Source: Dyella terrae | GTDB taxonomy: Bacteria; Pseudomonadota; Gammaproteobacteria; Xanthomonadales; Rhodanobacteraceae | Direction: 5' to 3' | Assembly (NCBI RefSeq): GCF_004322705.1 | Contig: NZ_SIZZ01000002.1 | Location: forward strand, 992,001 to 1,056,000 | DNA: 64,000 nt | Shown here: one piece after another, positions 39,054 through 48,373 of the stretch | Position numbering within the stretch: the first letter of the stretch is position 1 | Layout: each line of letters opens with the position of its first letter | Made by a program: the position numbers and the translations under genes | The notes under the pieces: model-generated | The model's database searches: none | Seen by the model: only the letters and a program-made list of their open reading frames with translations | Told to the model about the DNA's origin: nothing

Positions 39054-39520
39054 AATGGCTCTACACCTTTGTCCTCGCTGCTTCCCTGGTGGTGCCCTCG
39101 GCGCACGCTGCCATGCCGGAGCGCCCGCAGCTGAAGATCACGACGCTCGACGGCAAGTCGTTCGACCTTGCATCGCATCGCGGCAAGTACGTCATCGTCA
39201 ATTACTGGGCGACGTGGTGCGTGCCTTGCATCAAGGAAATGCCCGACATCTCGCAGTTCGTCACCAGGCATAAAGACAAAGTGACGGCGATCGGCCTGGC
39301 ATACGAGGATTCGGACAAGGCCGACATCCAGGCCTTTCTCGCCAAGCATCCGGTGAGCTATCCGATTGCGCAGGTCACCCTGGACAAGCCGCTGAAGGAT
39401 TTTGACGAGCCGCGCGGCCTGCCCACCACGTGGCTCATTGGTCCGGATGGCAAGGTGGCAAAGCGTTTTGTCGGTGGCGTGACGGAACAATCCCTTGGTG
39501 ATGCCATGGGCGTTAAATAG
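39050..39520 (+). CDS. TlpA/ResA-like periplasmic thioredoxin (156 aa)
   Basis: A signal peptide (LYTFVLAASLVVPSAHA) precedes a thioredoxin domain of the TlpA/AhpC-TSA type: KITTLDGKSFDLASHRGKYV, active site YWATWCVPCIKEMPD, then GLPTTWLIGPDGKVAKRF with the cis-proline loop. It would reduce disulfides in the periplasm, with electrons from a DsbD-like protein. Coupled by ATGA to the yihY-like gene upstream and followed by acyP after seven bases. Confidence 0.9.
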
Positions 39521-39527
39521 GCACGCC

Positions 39528-39794
39528 ATGGCTAGCGCGCATTTTATCGTCAGCGGACGCGTGCAAGGTGTGTTCTACCGCGCCAGCGCGCGCGAACAGG
39601 CGCTTGCGCTGGGGCTGATCGGATATGCGAAGAACCTGCCTGACGGTACGGTCGAAGTGCTGGCCAGCGGCAGCGAATCGGCCATTGATGCACTGGAACA
39701 ATGGCTCCGTCGCGGGCCCCCGGGGGCGAGGGTGGATCGTGTCACGCGCACGGTGACGACACCCTTCGAGGGTCGCGGCTTTTCCACGCTTTAG
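39528..39794 (+). CDS. acyP: Acylphosphatase
   Basis: 88 residues with the full acylphosphatase signature: FIVSGRVQGVFYRASAREQA contains the phosphate loop and catalytic Arg (GRVQGVFYR), followed by GYAKNLPDGTVEVLASG with the catalytic Asn. It hydrolyses acyl phosphates such as carbamoyl phosphate and 1,3-bisphosphoglycerate in the cytoplasm. The start at 39528 lies seven bases after the thioredoxin gene stop; last gene of a three-gene unit. Confidence 0.93.
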   Translation: MASAHFIVSGRVQGVFYRASAREQALALGLIGYAKNLPDGTVEVLASGSESAIDALEQWLRRGPPGARVDRVTRTVTTPFEGRGFSTL

Positions 39795-39803
39795 CCGTCG
39801 GCG

Positions 39804-42638
39804 CTACGCCGGCTCGTCCAGCGCAATAGCGCACTGGCGCCGTGACGGACGGGGCGTAAACATCAGCGGCGCGGAAATCGCGAACCCCTGTGCAAAGTCG
39901 ATGCCCATGCGTTCGACCTGCAACAGCAGTTCGGGACAACTCACGCATTCAGCAATCGTCAGCTTGCCGGTGACGTGACCGATATTGTTGATGGCCTGCA
40001 CCATCGCCAGGTCAGTGGGGTCGTCGATCATGTCCTTGACGAAGCTGCCATCGATCTTCACGAAATCGACGGGCAGGTGCTTGAGGTACGTGAACGAAGA
40101 CATGCCTGCACCGAAATCGTCCAGGGAAAAGCGGCAGCCCAGTGCGCGCATTTCGTTGATGAAGACCGTGGCGCGGGAGAGGCTGCTGATTGCCGCGGTT
40201 TCAGTGATCTCGAAACAGATCGACGACGGTGGCACGCGGTGCGCGATGAACTGGCGGCGCAGGAAGTCGGAGAAGCCGTCTTCGCACAACGACATGCCCG
40301 ACAGATTGATGGCGCAGATGTCCGGCACTTGCGCCGGTTGATGCTCCAGGCGATGACGCAGCGTACCGAAGGCTGCATCCACCACCCAGCGGTCGATCGA
40401 TGGCATCAGGCCATAGCGTTCGGCGGCAGGAATGAAGGCGCGCGGCGGAATCAACGCGCCGTCTTCTTCCACCATGCGCAGCAGCAACTCCACATGATGC
40501 CCCTGGCCCGGTCCGCGCAGATCAATGATCTCCTGCGCCAACAGGACGAATCGATCGTCGGTCAGCGCTGCCTGGATACGGCTGACCCAGCCCATTTCGG
40601 ACTGACGCGTGGCGACTTCGTCATCGCCCAGATGGTACGCCTGGACACGATTGCGTCCCTTCTCCTTCGCCAGGTGGCAGGCCGCGTCGGCGGCGCCAAG
40701 GATGTCTTCGCGCGTGAGGCGGTCGCCCACCAGGCTGACCAGGCCAATACTCGCGCTCAGCGAAAATGCCCGGTCGCGAAAGGCGAAATGCAAATCGCCG
40801 ACCGACATGCGGAGGTTCTCGGCGATCTTCATGCCGTCGTCCGCACCGCAGTTCTCGAGGAGGACAACGAACTCGTCACCGCCCAGCCGCGCCACCGCAT
40901 CGGTTTGCCGGACTTCCTTGGTGAACAGCGCCGCGATCTGTCGCAGCAGCTCATCACCCGCGGCATGGCTGCAGGTGTCGTTGATGACCTTGAACTGATC
41001 CAGGTCGAGATACAACACGGTAAGCGGCTGCGTGGATTCGGCGGCGACGCGCGTAGCGAGGGCGAGCCGGCGCTCGAACTCACGCCGATTGATCAGGCCG
41101 GTCAGGCCGTCATGGCTGGCCTGGTAACTGAGCATCGCCGCGTGTTCGCGGTCGCTGCTGACATCGCGGATGATCAGCACGGCACCATCGATGCCACCAT
41201 TGCGGTCGCGGATGGGCGTGGCGGTGATGTCCACGCCCATGAGCGTTCCGTCGACGCGTTCCAATAGCAGCTTGCCCACCGAGGACCATGGGGCGCATTC
41301 GCGCAGTACCTGTGCAAAAGGGTCGGGGAGACGCTCAAGCGTCGCCTCGTCGACCACGCGGCAGATGTCGCTGACATCCCGGCCGACCGCATCGGCGCCA
41401 TTGCGACCGGTGAGGCGTTCGGCGCTGGGGTTGAGGTAGGCAATCAAGCCGGCGGCATTCGTCGTGATCACCGCGTCACCGATCGATTGCAGGGTGACTT
41501 CGGCGCGTTCCTTTTCCGCGTAGAGCAGTGCGTCGGCCAGTCGCTTCTCGGTGATTTCCGTCACCGAGCCGGCCATGCGCGTCGACGTGCCACGCCCGTC
41601 GCGCAGGGAGGTGCCGCGGGCGTGGAACCAGCGGAAATCGCCGTGGGTGCCGTCAATGCGGAACTGCACGTCCAGCGGCGAACCGTGCCGCACATGCGCA
41701 AGTACGATCCGGCGGGCCACGATGCGATCCTGCGGATGAAGCCGGCCGAACACCAGTTCGGGTGCACAGGGCTCAGGGGTGTGGACATCAAGCATGTCCT
41801 GGAGGCGCGGCGAGAGATAAAGTCGCCGGTTGCGACGGTCCCAGTCCCAGATGCCGTCGCTGCTGCCGTCGACCGCCAGCTGGAAGCGGTCTTCACTAGC
41901 CTGCAGGGCGCGGGCAACCTTGGCGCGATCGGCCAGCAACCGGCGCGTACGTCCGGCGGCAACAAGCACCATCAGGCACCCCGTAAGGCCAATCAGCCAT
42001 CGAAGCAGGTTCGCCGTTTGCCGCGAGGCCTTGCCGAGTGCCTCCGAGAACGCTTCTTCCAGTGGCGTCAGGCGAGCATCAATGCGTCGAATGTGCTCCA
42101 GCGTGTTCTCGGTCCATTCGCGATCATGGTCGCCCCGCAGGTAGCGCGCGCGCACTTCATGGCCGATGGCGACCAGTTCGTCGATGCGCCTGTCGCCCTC
42201 TCGCCAGATCAACACCGCCCGGTGAATGGGCGCCATGTCGCTGAAATGACGATAGAGGCGTGACATCCCGGGAATGTCGTCATCGGCGATGCCGCCACGC
42301 TCGAACTCCGTCCGTACGATGTCGTCGTCGGGCTTGGGTTTATCCAGTTCGTCGCGGGCCCGTCGATCGCCAAGCGGGATGGCGATGGCATCAAGATAGT
42401 CGCGGTAATCACTTTCGGCGTAGCTGGAGAGGTAGCGTTCCAGATGCAGCACAGCCAGTTTCTGCCCCTTGGACCAGCGGCTTTCGCCGCCGACAAAGGC
42501 GCGTGCACCGGACATGATGTCCATGCTGACGGCACACATGCCAATCATCACCAGCACAACTACGACGAAGGGCACGACGATTTCGGTCGCCCGGCCACTC
42601 TTGCCCAGCGGAACAGCCCCCCGGCCTTGTCCGCGCAT
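39804..42638 (-). CDS. Membrane PAS-PAS-GGDEF-EAL cyclic-di-GMP protein (944 aa)
   Basis: Two membrane segments (near residues 19-42 and 212-230) enclose a periplasmic domain of about 170 residues; then two PAS domains (about 240-375 and 375-500), a GGDEF domain with intact RLGGDEFVVLL and an allosteric RxxD (RQTD) five residues before it, and an EAL domain. The EAL signature reads VELLLR, so the Ala is Leu, but the other metal and catalytic positions are seen: INLS, FEITET, LDDFGAG, KIDGSFV, IAECV and QGF. Both synthesis and hydrolysis of cyclic di-GMP are possible. GGGGGAGG precedes the ATG. Monocistronic and convergent with acyP. Confidence 0.92.
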   Translation of the reverse strand: MRGQGRGAVPLGKSGRATEIVVPFVVVVLVMIGMCAVSMDIMSGARAFVGGESRWSKGQKLAVLHLERYLSSYAESDYRDYLDAIAIPLGDRRARDELDKPKPDDDIVRTEFERGGIADDDIPGMSRLYRHFSDMAPIHRAVLIWREGDRRIDELVAIGHEVRARYLRGDHDREWTENTLEHIRRIDARLTPLEEAFSEALGKASRQTANLLRWLIGLTGCLMVLVAAGRTRRLLADRAKVARALQASEDRFQLAVDGSSDGIWDWDRRNRRLYLSPRLQDMLDVHTPEPCAPELVFGRLHPQDRIVARRIVLAHVRHGSPLDVQFRIDGTHGDFRWFHARGTSLRDGRGTSTRMAGSVTEITEKRLADALLYAEKERAEVTLQSIGDAVITTNAAGLIAYLNPSAERLTGRNGADAVGRDVSDICRVVDEATLERLPDPFAQVLRECAPWSSVGKLLLERVDGTLMGVDITATPIRDRNGGIDGAVLIIRDVSSDREHAAMLSYQASHDGLTGLINRREFERRLALATRVAAESTQPLTVLYLDLDQFKVINDTCSHAAGDELLRQIAALFTKEVRQTDAVARLGGDEFVVLLENCGADDGMKIAENLRMSVGDLHFAFRDRAFSLSASIGLVSLVGDRLTREDILGAADAACHLAKEKGRNRVQAYHLGDDEVATRQSEMGWVSRIQAALTDDRFVLLAQEIIDLRGPGQGHHVELLLRMVEEDGALIPPRAFIPAAERYGLMPSIDRWVVDAAFGTLRHRLEHQPAQVPDICAINLSGMSLCEDGFSDFLRRQFIAHRVPPSSICFEITETAAISSLSRATVFINEMRALGCRFSLDDFGAGMSSFTYLKHLPVDFVKIDGSFVKDMIDDPTDLAMVQAINNIGHVTGKLTIAECVSCPELLLQVERMGIDFAQGFAISAPLMFTPRPSRRQCAIALDEPA

Positions 42639-42776
42639 CAGTGCCTCCCCCCGGCGCTGGCTCTACGACTGTTCGGAAGTTATCGGCCGTCCCCGAGGCG
42701 GCTTGAGTTCCGATGGGCCGCGCGGAAGCATGACGTCCGTCACGCACGGGTGGCAGTGACCCATGGCGGGTACGAC

Positions 42777-43550
42777 TCAGAACGAATCGGGCACCCAAAG
42801 TGCCTTGTCGGTCACCCGTTCGTGCTTGGGCTTGCCCTTGAGTTTGGCCAGCTTCACTTCGGGAATGGTTTCGTCATGGCGCGGGACGTTTTCGAGCAGG
42901 TGCCGGATCAGGTTGATGCGACCGCGCTTCTGGTCGTTGAAGTCGACGACGAACCACGGTGCATCGGAGCGGTGCGTATGTTCGATCATGCGATCGCGAA
43001 GTTTGCCGATCTCGGCGTATTTTTCGCGCGACGCCATATCGACGGGTGACAGCTTCCAGCGCTTGAGCGGGTCCTTGGCGCGGGAAGCGAAGCGTTCTTC
43101 CTGTTCTTCCTGGTCAACCGCCAGCCAATACTTGATCAACAGGATGCCGTCATCGGTCAGCAACTTTTCGAAAGCGGGTACTGCCCGCATGAACTCGTCG
43201 TACTGTGGCTTGGTGCAGAAGCCCATCGCCGGTTCGACAACGGCACGGTTGTACCAGCTGCGATCGAACAGCACGAGTTCCCCGGCGGATGGAAGGTGCG
43301 CCACATAGCGCTGGAAGTACCACTGCGTGGTTTCGTGCTCGTCCGGTTTGCCCAGCGCCACGACGCGGTAGCCACGTGTGTCCATTGACTCGGTGATGGC
43401 CTTGATGGTGCCACCCTTGCCGGCCGCATCGCGGCCTTCGAACAACACGACCAGGCGCCGGCCGCTGCGCTTGAGCCACCGGTTGAGGCCGGCCAGTTCC
43501 AGCTGCAGTTCTTCCATGATCTTGCGGTACTGCTTGTCGGGCTTGGACAC
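42777..43550 (-). CDS. ppk2: Polyphosphate kinase 2 (PPK2 family, 257 aa)
   Basis: Walker A FEGRDAAGKGGTIKAI, Walker B LFDRSWYNRAVVEP, and a lid with RFASRAKDPLKRWKLSPVD, as in single-domain PPK2 enzymes that move phosphate between polyphosphate and nucleotides. The GTG at 43550 is chosen because GGAGGA lies seven bases upstream; a TTG at 43574 in the same frame would place that ribosome site inside the gene. Cytoplasmic; probably monocistronic. Preference for ADP or GDP cannot be read from the sequence. Confidence 0.92.
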   Translation of the reverse strand: MSKPDKQYRKIMEELQLELAGLNRWLKRSGRRLVVLFEGRDAAGKGGTIKAITESMDTRGYRVVALGKPDEHETTQWYFQRYVAHLPSAGELVLFDRSWYNRAVVEPAMGFCTKPQYDEFMRAVPAFEKLLTDDGILLIKYWLAVDQEEQEERFASRAKDPLKRWKLSPVDMASREKYAEIGKLRDRMIEHTHRSDAPWFVVDFNDQKRGRINLIRHLLENVPRHDETIPEVKLAKLKGKPKHERVTDKALWVPDSF

Positions 43551-43637
43551 GGCAGGTCCTCCGGCGATGGCCAACGAATCGCGCTAGCGTTGCGCCTGTG
43601 CTGTGTAAGAGGCGTACAGGGAGGTGAACGCTACCGC

Positions 43638-45737
43638 TTAGAGGTCGATGTCGATGGGCGGTCGCCCGATGCGGTAACGCGCGCTCATTGCCTGGATGGC
43701 GCGACGAAAATCCATGGTGAATCCCGCCGTGTCGAAGAGCGTGCTCCGTTCGTTCCCGCGCTCAAGGTGGCGCCGCAACAAGGCGAGCGCTTGCCTGTCG
43801 TTGCCCAGCTGGACCGCCTGGGCGACGAAACTGTCTTCGTCCTCCGCCACCAGTTCGGGCAGGTTGGCGTGGAACAGCAGGCTGGCGCCCTGGCGACCGG
43901 AAAGGGTGTAGCCCACCATGGTCAGCACGGGACAGCCTGCCCAGAGCGCGTCCAGCGCCGTCGACTGCGCGTTGCACGGCGACGTATCGAGGAACAGGTC
44001 GGCCTGACGCAATCGTGCGAGATGGGCTGCGTGGGGAAGGCGTGGCGCAAACACCAGCCGGCTGCCTTTGATGCCCATGGCTTCGGCAGCCATGCGCAAG
44101 CGTGACATGGACGCATCGTCCTCGCTGTACAGCCACAGGACGCTGTCGGGTACGCGCTCAAGGATGAGCATGAAACGCGAGAACGACGCCGGGTTGAGCT
44201 TGTGGCTGCCGCTGAAGCAGGCGTACACAGTGGCCGTTTCAGGGAGTCCGCTTGCCTGGCGCGACGGTGCCTGCGGGAGTGCGACAGGCGTATAGGGCAG
44301 GGCGCAGCGCGGAAGGCGCACGATCTTTTCTGAGAAGTGTTCGCGCAAGGTTGCCGGGAGTGCCGTCGCGTCGGTCAGTTGGTAGTCGGTCCAGCGTGCG
44401 CCCGACGTGGCTGGATAGGCCAGCCAGTTCACCTGCACAGGTGCCGGTCGCAGTTCGAACAGATCGCTGTTGGCACCGCTGCCGAAGGTGCGCAGGTCGA
44501 ACAGGACTTCAATGCGCTGCTCATGGATGGCCTTCGCAAGCTGGATGGTTGAATGGGTGCTGACGTCATGCAGCGACGTAGTGGCCGCCAGCCGCAGGCG
44601 AATCTGGCTCGTTTCGTCCGGCGCAAGCGAAAACAAATGGACGTCCAGTTGCTCGCTGCGCAAGGCTTCAAGCAGGCCCACGGTGAGATGCCCCATGGGG
44701 CGATCACCGAAACCATTGGATACGAACCCGACGCGTATCGGGTCGCTGGGTTTGGGCGTGACGTGGGTCAGCCCCATGTGCTGGCGCAACGGCACGGCGT
44801 CGTGTTCGACGGTCGCGGCGAATGTCTCGGCGCACTGACGCTGCTCCTTGGCCGTGGCATCTTCGGCGAGGTAGGCAAAGGGCAGGGCGCCTGGCTGGCG
44901 GCGTTCAACCGCAGCATGCAGGCGGTCGGCCAGTGCTTCGAGTCCGACCCAGTCAAAGGTGCGTCGCTTGGCAAAGACCAGCATGGCGAGCGCATTGACG
45001 GCATCGGGTTGGATGGCCAGTGAGCGCTGGAAGGCCGCGGCTGCGCCGGCGGGGTCGCCCAGCTCGTCCAGCAGAAGCCCGACGTGCAAGGAATATTGCG
45101 GTTGGCCTGGTGCCAGGGCCTCGGCGCGCATCCACGACTCCAGTGCGCGCTTCGGCTGCCCCATCGATTGCCAGACGCGCCCTTGCATGGCGTAGGCGCC
45201 GTCGAACCGGGGTGCCAGTTCAAGGGCTTCGTCGACGTGCTTGCGTGCCTGTTCGTAGTTGCCCAGCTCCAGCTCGGCCGACGCCAGGTTCAGGCGAAGG
45301 CCGGCGTGGGCCGGCGCGCCGTGCGTGGCCATGGCAAAGGACTCGCGCGCCTGCGCGTAGCGTGCCGCTGCCATCAGCGCATTGCCCAGTACGAGCAGGA
45401 CGGCCGGGTGCCCCGGCTGGCGACGCAAGGTGGCGCGAAGTCGCTCGATGGCCGCCTCCGTGTGTCCTTCGTCCATGTCCAGGTTGGCGAAGCTGCATTG
45501 CACCTCGATGCTGTCGGGAGCGATCGCCGCGGCCTGGTTCAATGCTTCGCGTGCTTCGACCGGTCGGCCGAGAAAATGCAGTGCATGACTGTGCAGGCGG
45601 GCCAGTTCGGCGTCCTGGGGAAATTCGGTGCGTGCGCGCAGCGCCGATGCCTCCGCTTCGCCCGCTTCGTTGCGGTCGAGCAGCTGGGCGATCCGGTGCT
45701 GGTGGGCCAGAAGGGCAGTGCGGGCGGCTTGCGTCAT
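43638..45737 (-). CDS. TPR / SPINDLY-OGT-like glycosyltransferase (GT41, 699 aa)
   Basis: The first 280 residues are tetratricopeptide repeats (for example GHPAVLLVLGNALMAAARYA, AYAMQGRVWQSMGQPKRALE, AAAAFQRSLAIQPDAVNALA). From about 325 follows the O-GlcNAc transferase catalytic region: IRVGFVSNGFGDRPMGHLTV, LFDLRTFGSGANSDLFELRP, APVQVNWLAYPATSG, YACFSGSHKLNPASFSRFM, LFLDTSPCNAQSTALDALWA, and LTMVGYTLSGRQGASLLFHA. Bacterial members glycosylate proteins or adhesins; the usual H-P-T-G-x-x-G near YPATSG is partly altered. No target gene lies next to it. Cytoplasmic. Acceptor and sugar are unknown. Confidence 0.9.
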   Translation of the reverse strand: MTQAARTALLAHQHRIAQLLDRNEAGEAEASALRARTEFPQDAELARLHSHALHFLGRPVEAREALNQAAAIAPDSIEVQCSFANLDMDEGHTEAAIERLRATLRRQPGHPAVLLVLGNALMAAARYAQARESFAMATHGAPAHAGLRLNLASAELELGNYEQARKHVDEALELAPRFDGAYAMQGRVWQSMGQPKRALESWMRAEALAPGQPQYSLHVGLLLDELGDPAGAAAAFQRSLAIQPDAVNALAMLVFAKRRTFDWVGLEALADRLHAAVERRQPGALPFAYLAEDATAKEQRQCAETFAATVEHDAVPLRQHMGLTHVTPKPSDPIRVGFVSNGFGDRPMGHLTVGLLEALRSEQLDVHLFSLAPDETSQIRLRLAATTSLHDVSTHSTIQLAKAIHEQRIEVLFDLRTFGSGANSDLFELRPAPVQVNWLAYPATSGARWTDYQLTDATALPATLREHFSEKIVRLPRCALPYTPVALPQAPSRQASGLPETATVYACFSGSHKLNPASFSRFMLILERVPDSVLWLYSEDDASMSRLRMAAEAMGIKGSRLVFAPRLPHAAHLARLRQADLFLDTSPCNAQSTALDALWAGCPVLTMVGYTLSGRQGASLLFHANLPELVAEDEDSFVAQAVQLGNDRQALALLRRHLERGNERSTLFDTAGFTMDFRRAIQAMSARYRIGRPPIDIDL

Positions 45738-45848
45738 GCGCGCACGCTAGCGCAGGCGAGCGTGGCTGCCAATCGGACAAGTTCGACGGGCCGGCAAATC
45801 TGGGATGCTCTGGTCAGTTCATCCGGCAGGGCGACGCTTAGGCGGGTC

Positions 45849-46928
45849 TTAGGTGGCCGTGAGGCTCTTCAGTTCGTCGGCCTGGAATTCGCGGGTCAGC
45901 GTATCGATCAGTTCGTCCAGGTCGCCCTGCATGATTTCGGGGAGGCGATAAAGGTCCAGCCCGATGCGGTGGTCGGTGACCAGATTGTCCTTGTAGCGGT
46001 AGGTGCGGATGCGCTGGCTGCGCGCGCCGCTGCCGACCTGCAGGCGACGGGACTCGGCCTGTTCGGCCGTTTGCTTGGACTGCGCCTCGTCGAGCAGGCG
46101 CGCCTTGAGCAGACTCATCGCCCGCGCGCGGTTCTTGTGCTGGCTGCGTTCGTCCTGGCACTCCACCACGATGCCAGAAGGCAGGTGGGTAATGCGGATG
46201 GCCGAGTCGGTCTTGTTGACGTGCTGGCCACCCGCGCCGGATGCGCGGAAAGTGTCCACCTTGATGTCGGACGCCGCAATGTCGATGGCGTCGATTTCAT
46301 CCATCTCCGGCAGCACGGCGACCGTCGCCGTCGACGTGTGCACGCGACCCTGCGATTCGGTGGCAGGCACGCGCTTGACGCAATGGACGCCCGATTCGAA
46401 CTTTAGCTTCGAATAAGCACCCTTGCCCTCGATGCGCGCGACAACTTCCTTGTAACCACCATGCTCGCCAGGGTTCTCGCTGAGGATCTCCACCTGCCAG
46501 CGCTGGCGTTCGGCATAGCGCAGGTACATGCGGAACATATCGCCGGCGAAGATCGCGGCCTCGTCGCCACCGGTGCCGGCGCGCACTTCGAGGAAGAGAT
46601 TGGCCTCGTCGCGCGGGTCCTTGGGCAGGAGCAGGATCTGGAGCTCCTGGTCCAGCGCCAGCAAGCGAGCATCCAGGCGCTGGATGTCGTCCTGCGCCAG
46701 TTCGCGCATGTCAGGATCGTCGAGCAAGGTGCGAGCCTCGACGCGCTGGCGCTCGGCGTCATCGTGCTCGCGCAGCGAGAGGACGACCGGTTCGAGTTGC
46801 GCGTACTCGCGCGAGAGATCGCGGAATCGCGCACCGTCGGCCAGCACTTCCGGCTGCGCCAGGAGCAGGCCGATTTCTTCGTGGCGTTCGGCGAGGGTTT
46901 CGAGCTTGCGACGAATGGACGGAGTCAT
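45849..46928 (-). CDS. prfA: Peptide chain release factor 1
   Basis: 359 residues, normal for RF1. The stop-codon reading motif PAT is at 188-190 ([12 protein letters not shown]) and the GGQ catalytic loop at 233-235 ([10 protein letters not shown]). It ends translation at UAA and UAG. It lies 64 bases after hemA on the same strand, the common hemA-prfA order. The usual next gene prmC, which methylates the GGQ glutamine, is absent here; an OGT-like gene follows instead. Confidence 0.96.
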   Translation of the reverse strand: MTPSIRRKLETLAERHEEIGLLLAQPEVLADGARFRDLSREYAQLEPVVLSLREHDDAERQRVEARTLLDDPDMRELAQDDIQRLDARLLALDQELQILLLPKDPRDEANLFLEVRAGTGGDEAAIFAGDMFRMYLRYAERQRWQVEILSENPGEHGGYKEVVARIEGKGAYSKLKFESGVHCVKRVPATESQGRVHTSTATVAVLPEMDEIDAIDIAASDIKVDTFRASGAGGQHVNKTDSAIRITHLPSGIVVECQDERSQHKNRARAMSLLKARLLDEAQSKQTAEQAESRRLQVGSGARSQRIRTYRYKDNLVTDHRIGLDLYRLPEIMQGDLDELIDTLTREFQADELKSLTAT

Positions 46929-46992
46929 GGATGGGAAGCACGCGTGGAAAAGGGAGTGAAGTGAGTCGGGTGTGACCTGCGCTTCAAACTCG

Positions 46993-48264
46993 CTAATCGT
47001 TCACTTCGGGCTTCTCGTCGATTCCGTAAAGGCGTCCGGCCGCATGCAGGAGATCCATGTCGCCGGACAGCGCGGCTTCGCGCAGGCGGGCGCTGGGGTG
47101 GTGCAGCAGCTTGTTGGTGAGGGTGTTGGCGAGGAAGGCCAGCGCCTCGTCGGGCGACTTGCCGCGCGCGATCATGGCGCGCGCCTTGTCCAGCACTTCG
47201 TCGCGATAGGTCTCGGCATGCAGGCGCATGTCCAGGGCGGGATTGCGCACGGTCAGCGCGCGACGCCAGGCCATGTAGCGCTCGACTTGCAGGTCGATGA
47301 TGGCATCGGCTTCGCGGGCGGCCGCTTCGCGCGAGCGGCGGTTGTCGTCGATCACCTGCCGTAGATCATCGATGCCGTAGAGGAACACATCGTCCAGTTC
47401 GCCCACGGAGGCTTCGATGTCGCGCGGAACCGCAATGTCCACCATGAACATCGGTTTGCGGCGTCGCGCGACGATGGCCTTTTCGACCATGCCCCGGGTG
47501 ACCACCGGGGTGCGGGCAGCGGTCGACGAAATGACGATGTCGGCTTCGGCCAGATGCTGAGGGAGATCCTGGAGGCCGATGGCGTAGCCGCCGTGGCGAC
47601 TGGCCAGCTCCTGGGCGTTTTCGAGCGTCCGGTTGGCCACGATCAGGCGGCGCACCTTCTTGTCAGCAAGGTGGCGCGCGGCCAGCTCGATGGTGTCACC
47701 GGCGCCAATCAGCAGGACGCAGGCTTCGCGCAGGTCAGTGAATACCTGCTCGGCCAGGCGCACGGCAGTGAAGGCGACCGAGACGGTGTGCGCGCCAATG
47801 CGGGTGTCCGTGCGCACGCGCTTGGCCACGGCAAAGGTGTGCTGCAGCAAGCGGTCCATCGGAGCGCGCAGCGACTGGGCGTCGCGCGCCAGCTGATAGG
47901 CGTCCTTCACCTGGCCCAGTATCTGCGGCTCGCCCAGCACCATCGAGTCGAGGCCGGTGGCCACGCGGAACATATGGCGGACGGCGGCATCTTCGTCGTG
48001 GCGATAGAGGAACTCGTCCAGCTTGCCCGGGGTCAGCTGATGGTGCCGGCTGAGCCAGTCCCCCGGCACGGCTTCCGCACCCGCGCTTACGGCGACGTAG
48101 AGCTCGGTGCGATTGCAGGTCGACAGGATCAGTGCTTCTTCCACGCCGGGCTCGCGCGCGAGTGCCTGCAACGCGAAACCGGCAGCGTCGCTATCGAACG
48201 CTACTTGTTCGCGCAGTTGGACTGGCGCGGTGAGGTGATTGAGCCCGAGGGCGATCAGCGGCAT
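46993..48264 (-). CDS. hemA: Glutamyl-tRNA reductase
   Basis: 423 residues. The catalytic C50 lies in [12 protein letters not shown]; other signatures are [34 protein letters not shown] (NADPH Rossmann motif) and [20 protein letters not shown], followed by the C-terminal dimerisation helix. It makes glutamate-1-semialdehyde from Glu-tRNA, the first committed step of heme synthesis. First gene of hemA-prfA; divergent from the TPR lipoprotein/lolB operon across 109 bases. Confidence 0.96.
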   Translation of the reverse strand: MPLIALGLNHLTAPVQLREQVAFDSDAAGFALQALAREPGVEEALILSTCNRTELYVAVSAGAEAVPGDWLSRHHQLTPGKLDEFLYRHDEDAAVRHMFRVATGLDSMVLGEPQILGQVKDAYQLARDAQSLRAPMDRLLQHTFAVAKRVRTDTRIGAHTVSVAFTAVRLAEQVFTDLREACVLLIGAGDTIELAARHLADKKVRRLIVANRTLENAQELASRHGGYAIGLQDLPQHLAEADIVISSTAARTPVVTRGMVEKAIVARRRKPMFMVDIAVPRDIEASVGELDDVFLYGIDDLRQVIDDNRRSREAAAREADAIIDLQVERYMAWRRALTVRNPALDMRLHAETYRDEVLDKARAMIARGKSPDEALAFLANTLTNKLLHHPSARLREAALSGDMDLLHAAGRLYGIDEKPEVND

Positions 48265-48373
48265 GGTGGAAAGCGTCTGGAGGCGTCAGGCATCCGGCGG
48301 CGTAAACTAAGTGAACGCACCGGCCGTTGGGTGGATACCACGGCTGTCATTGGCGGAATAAACGGAGAATAGT

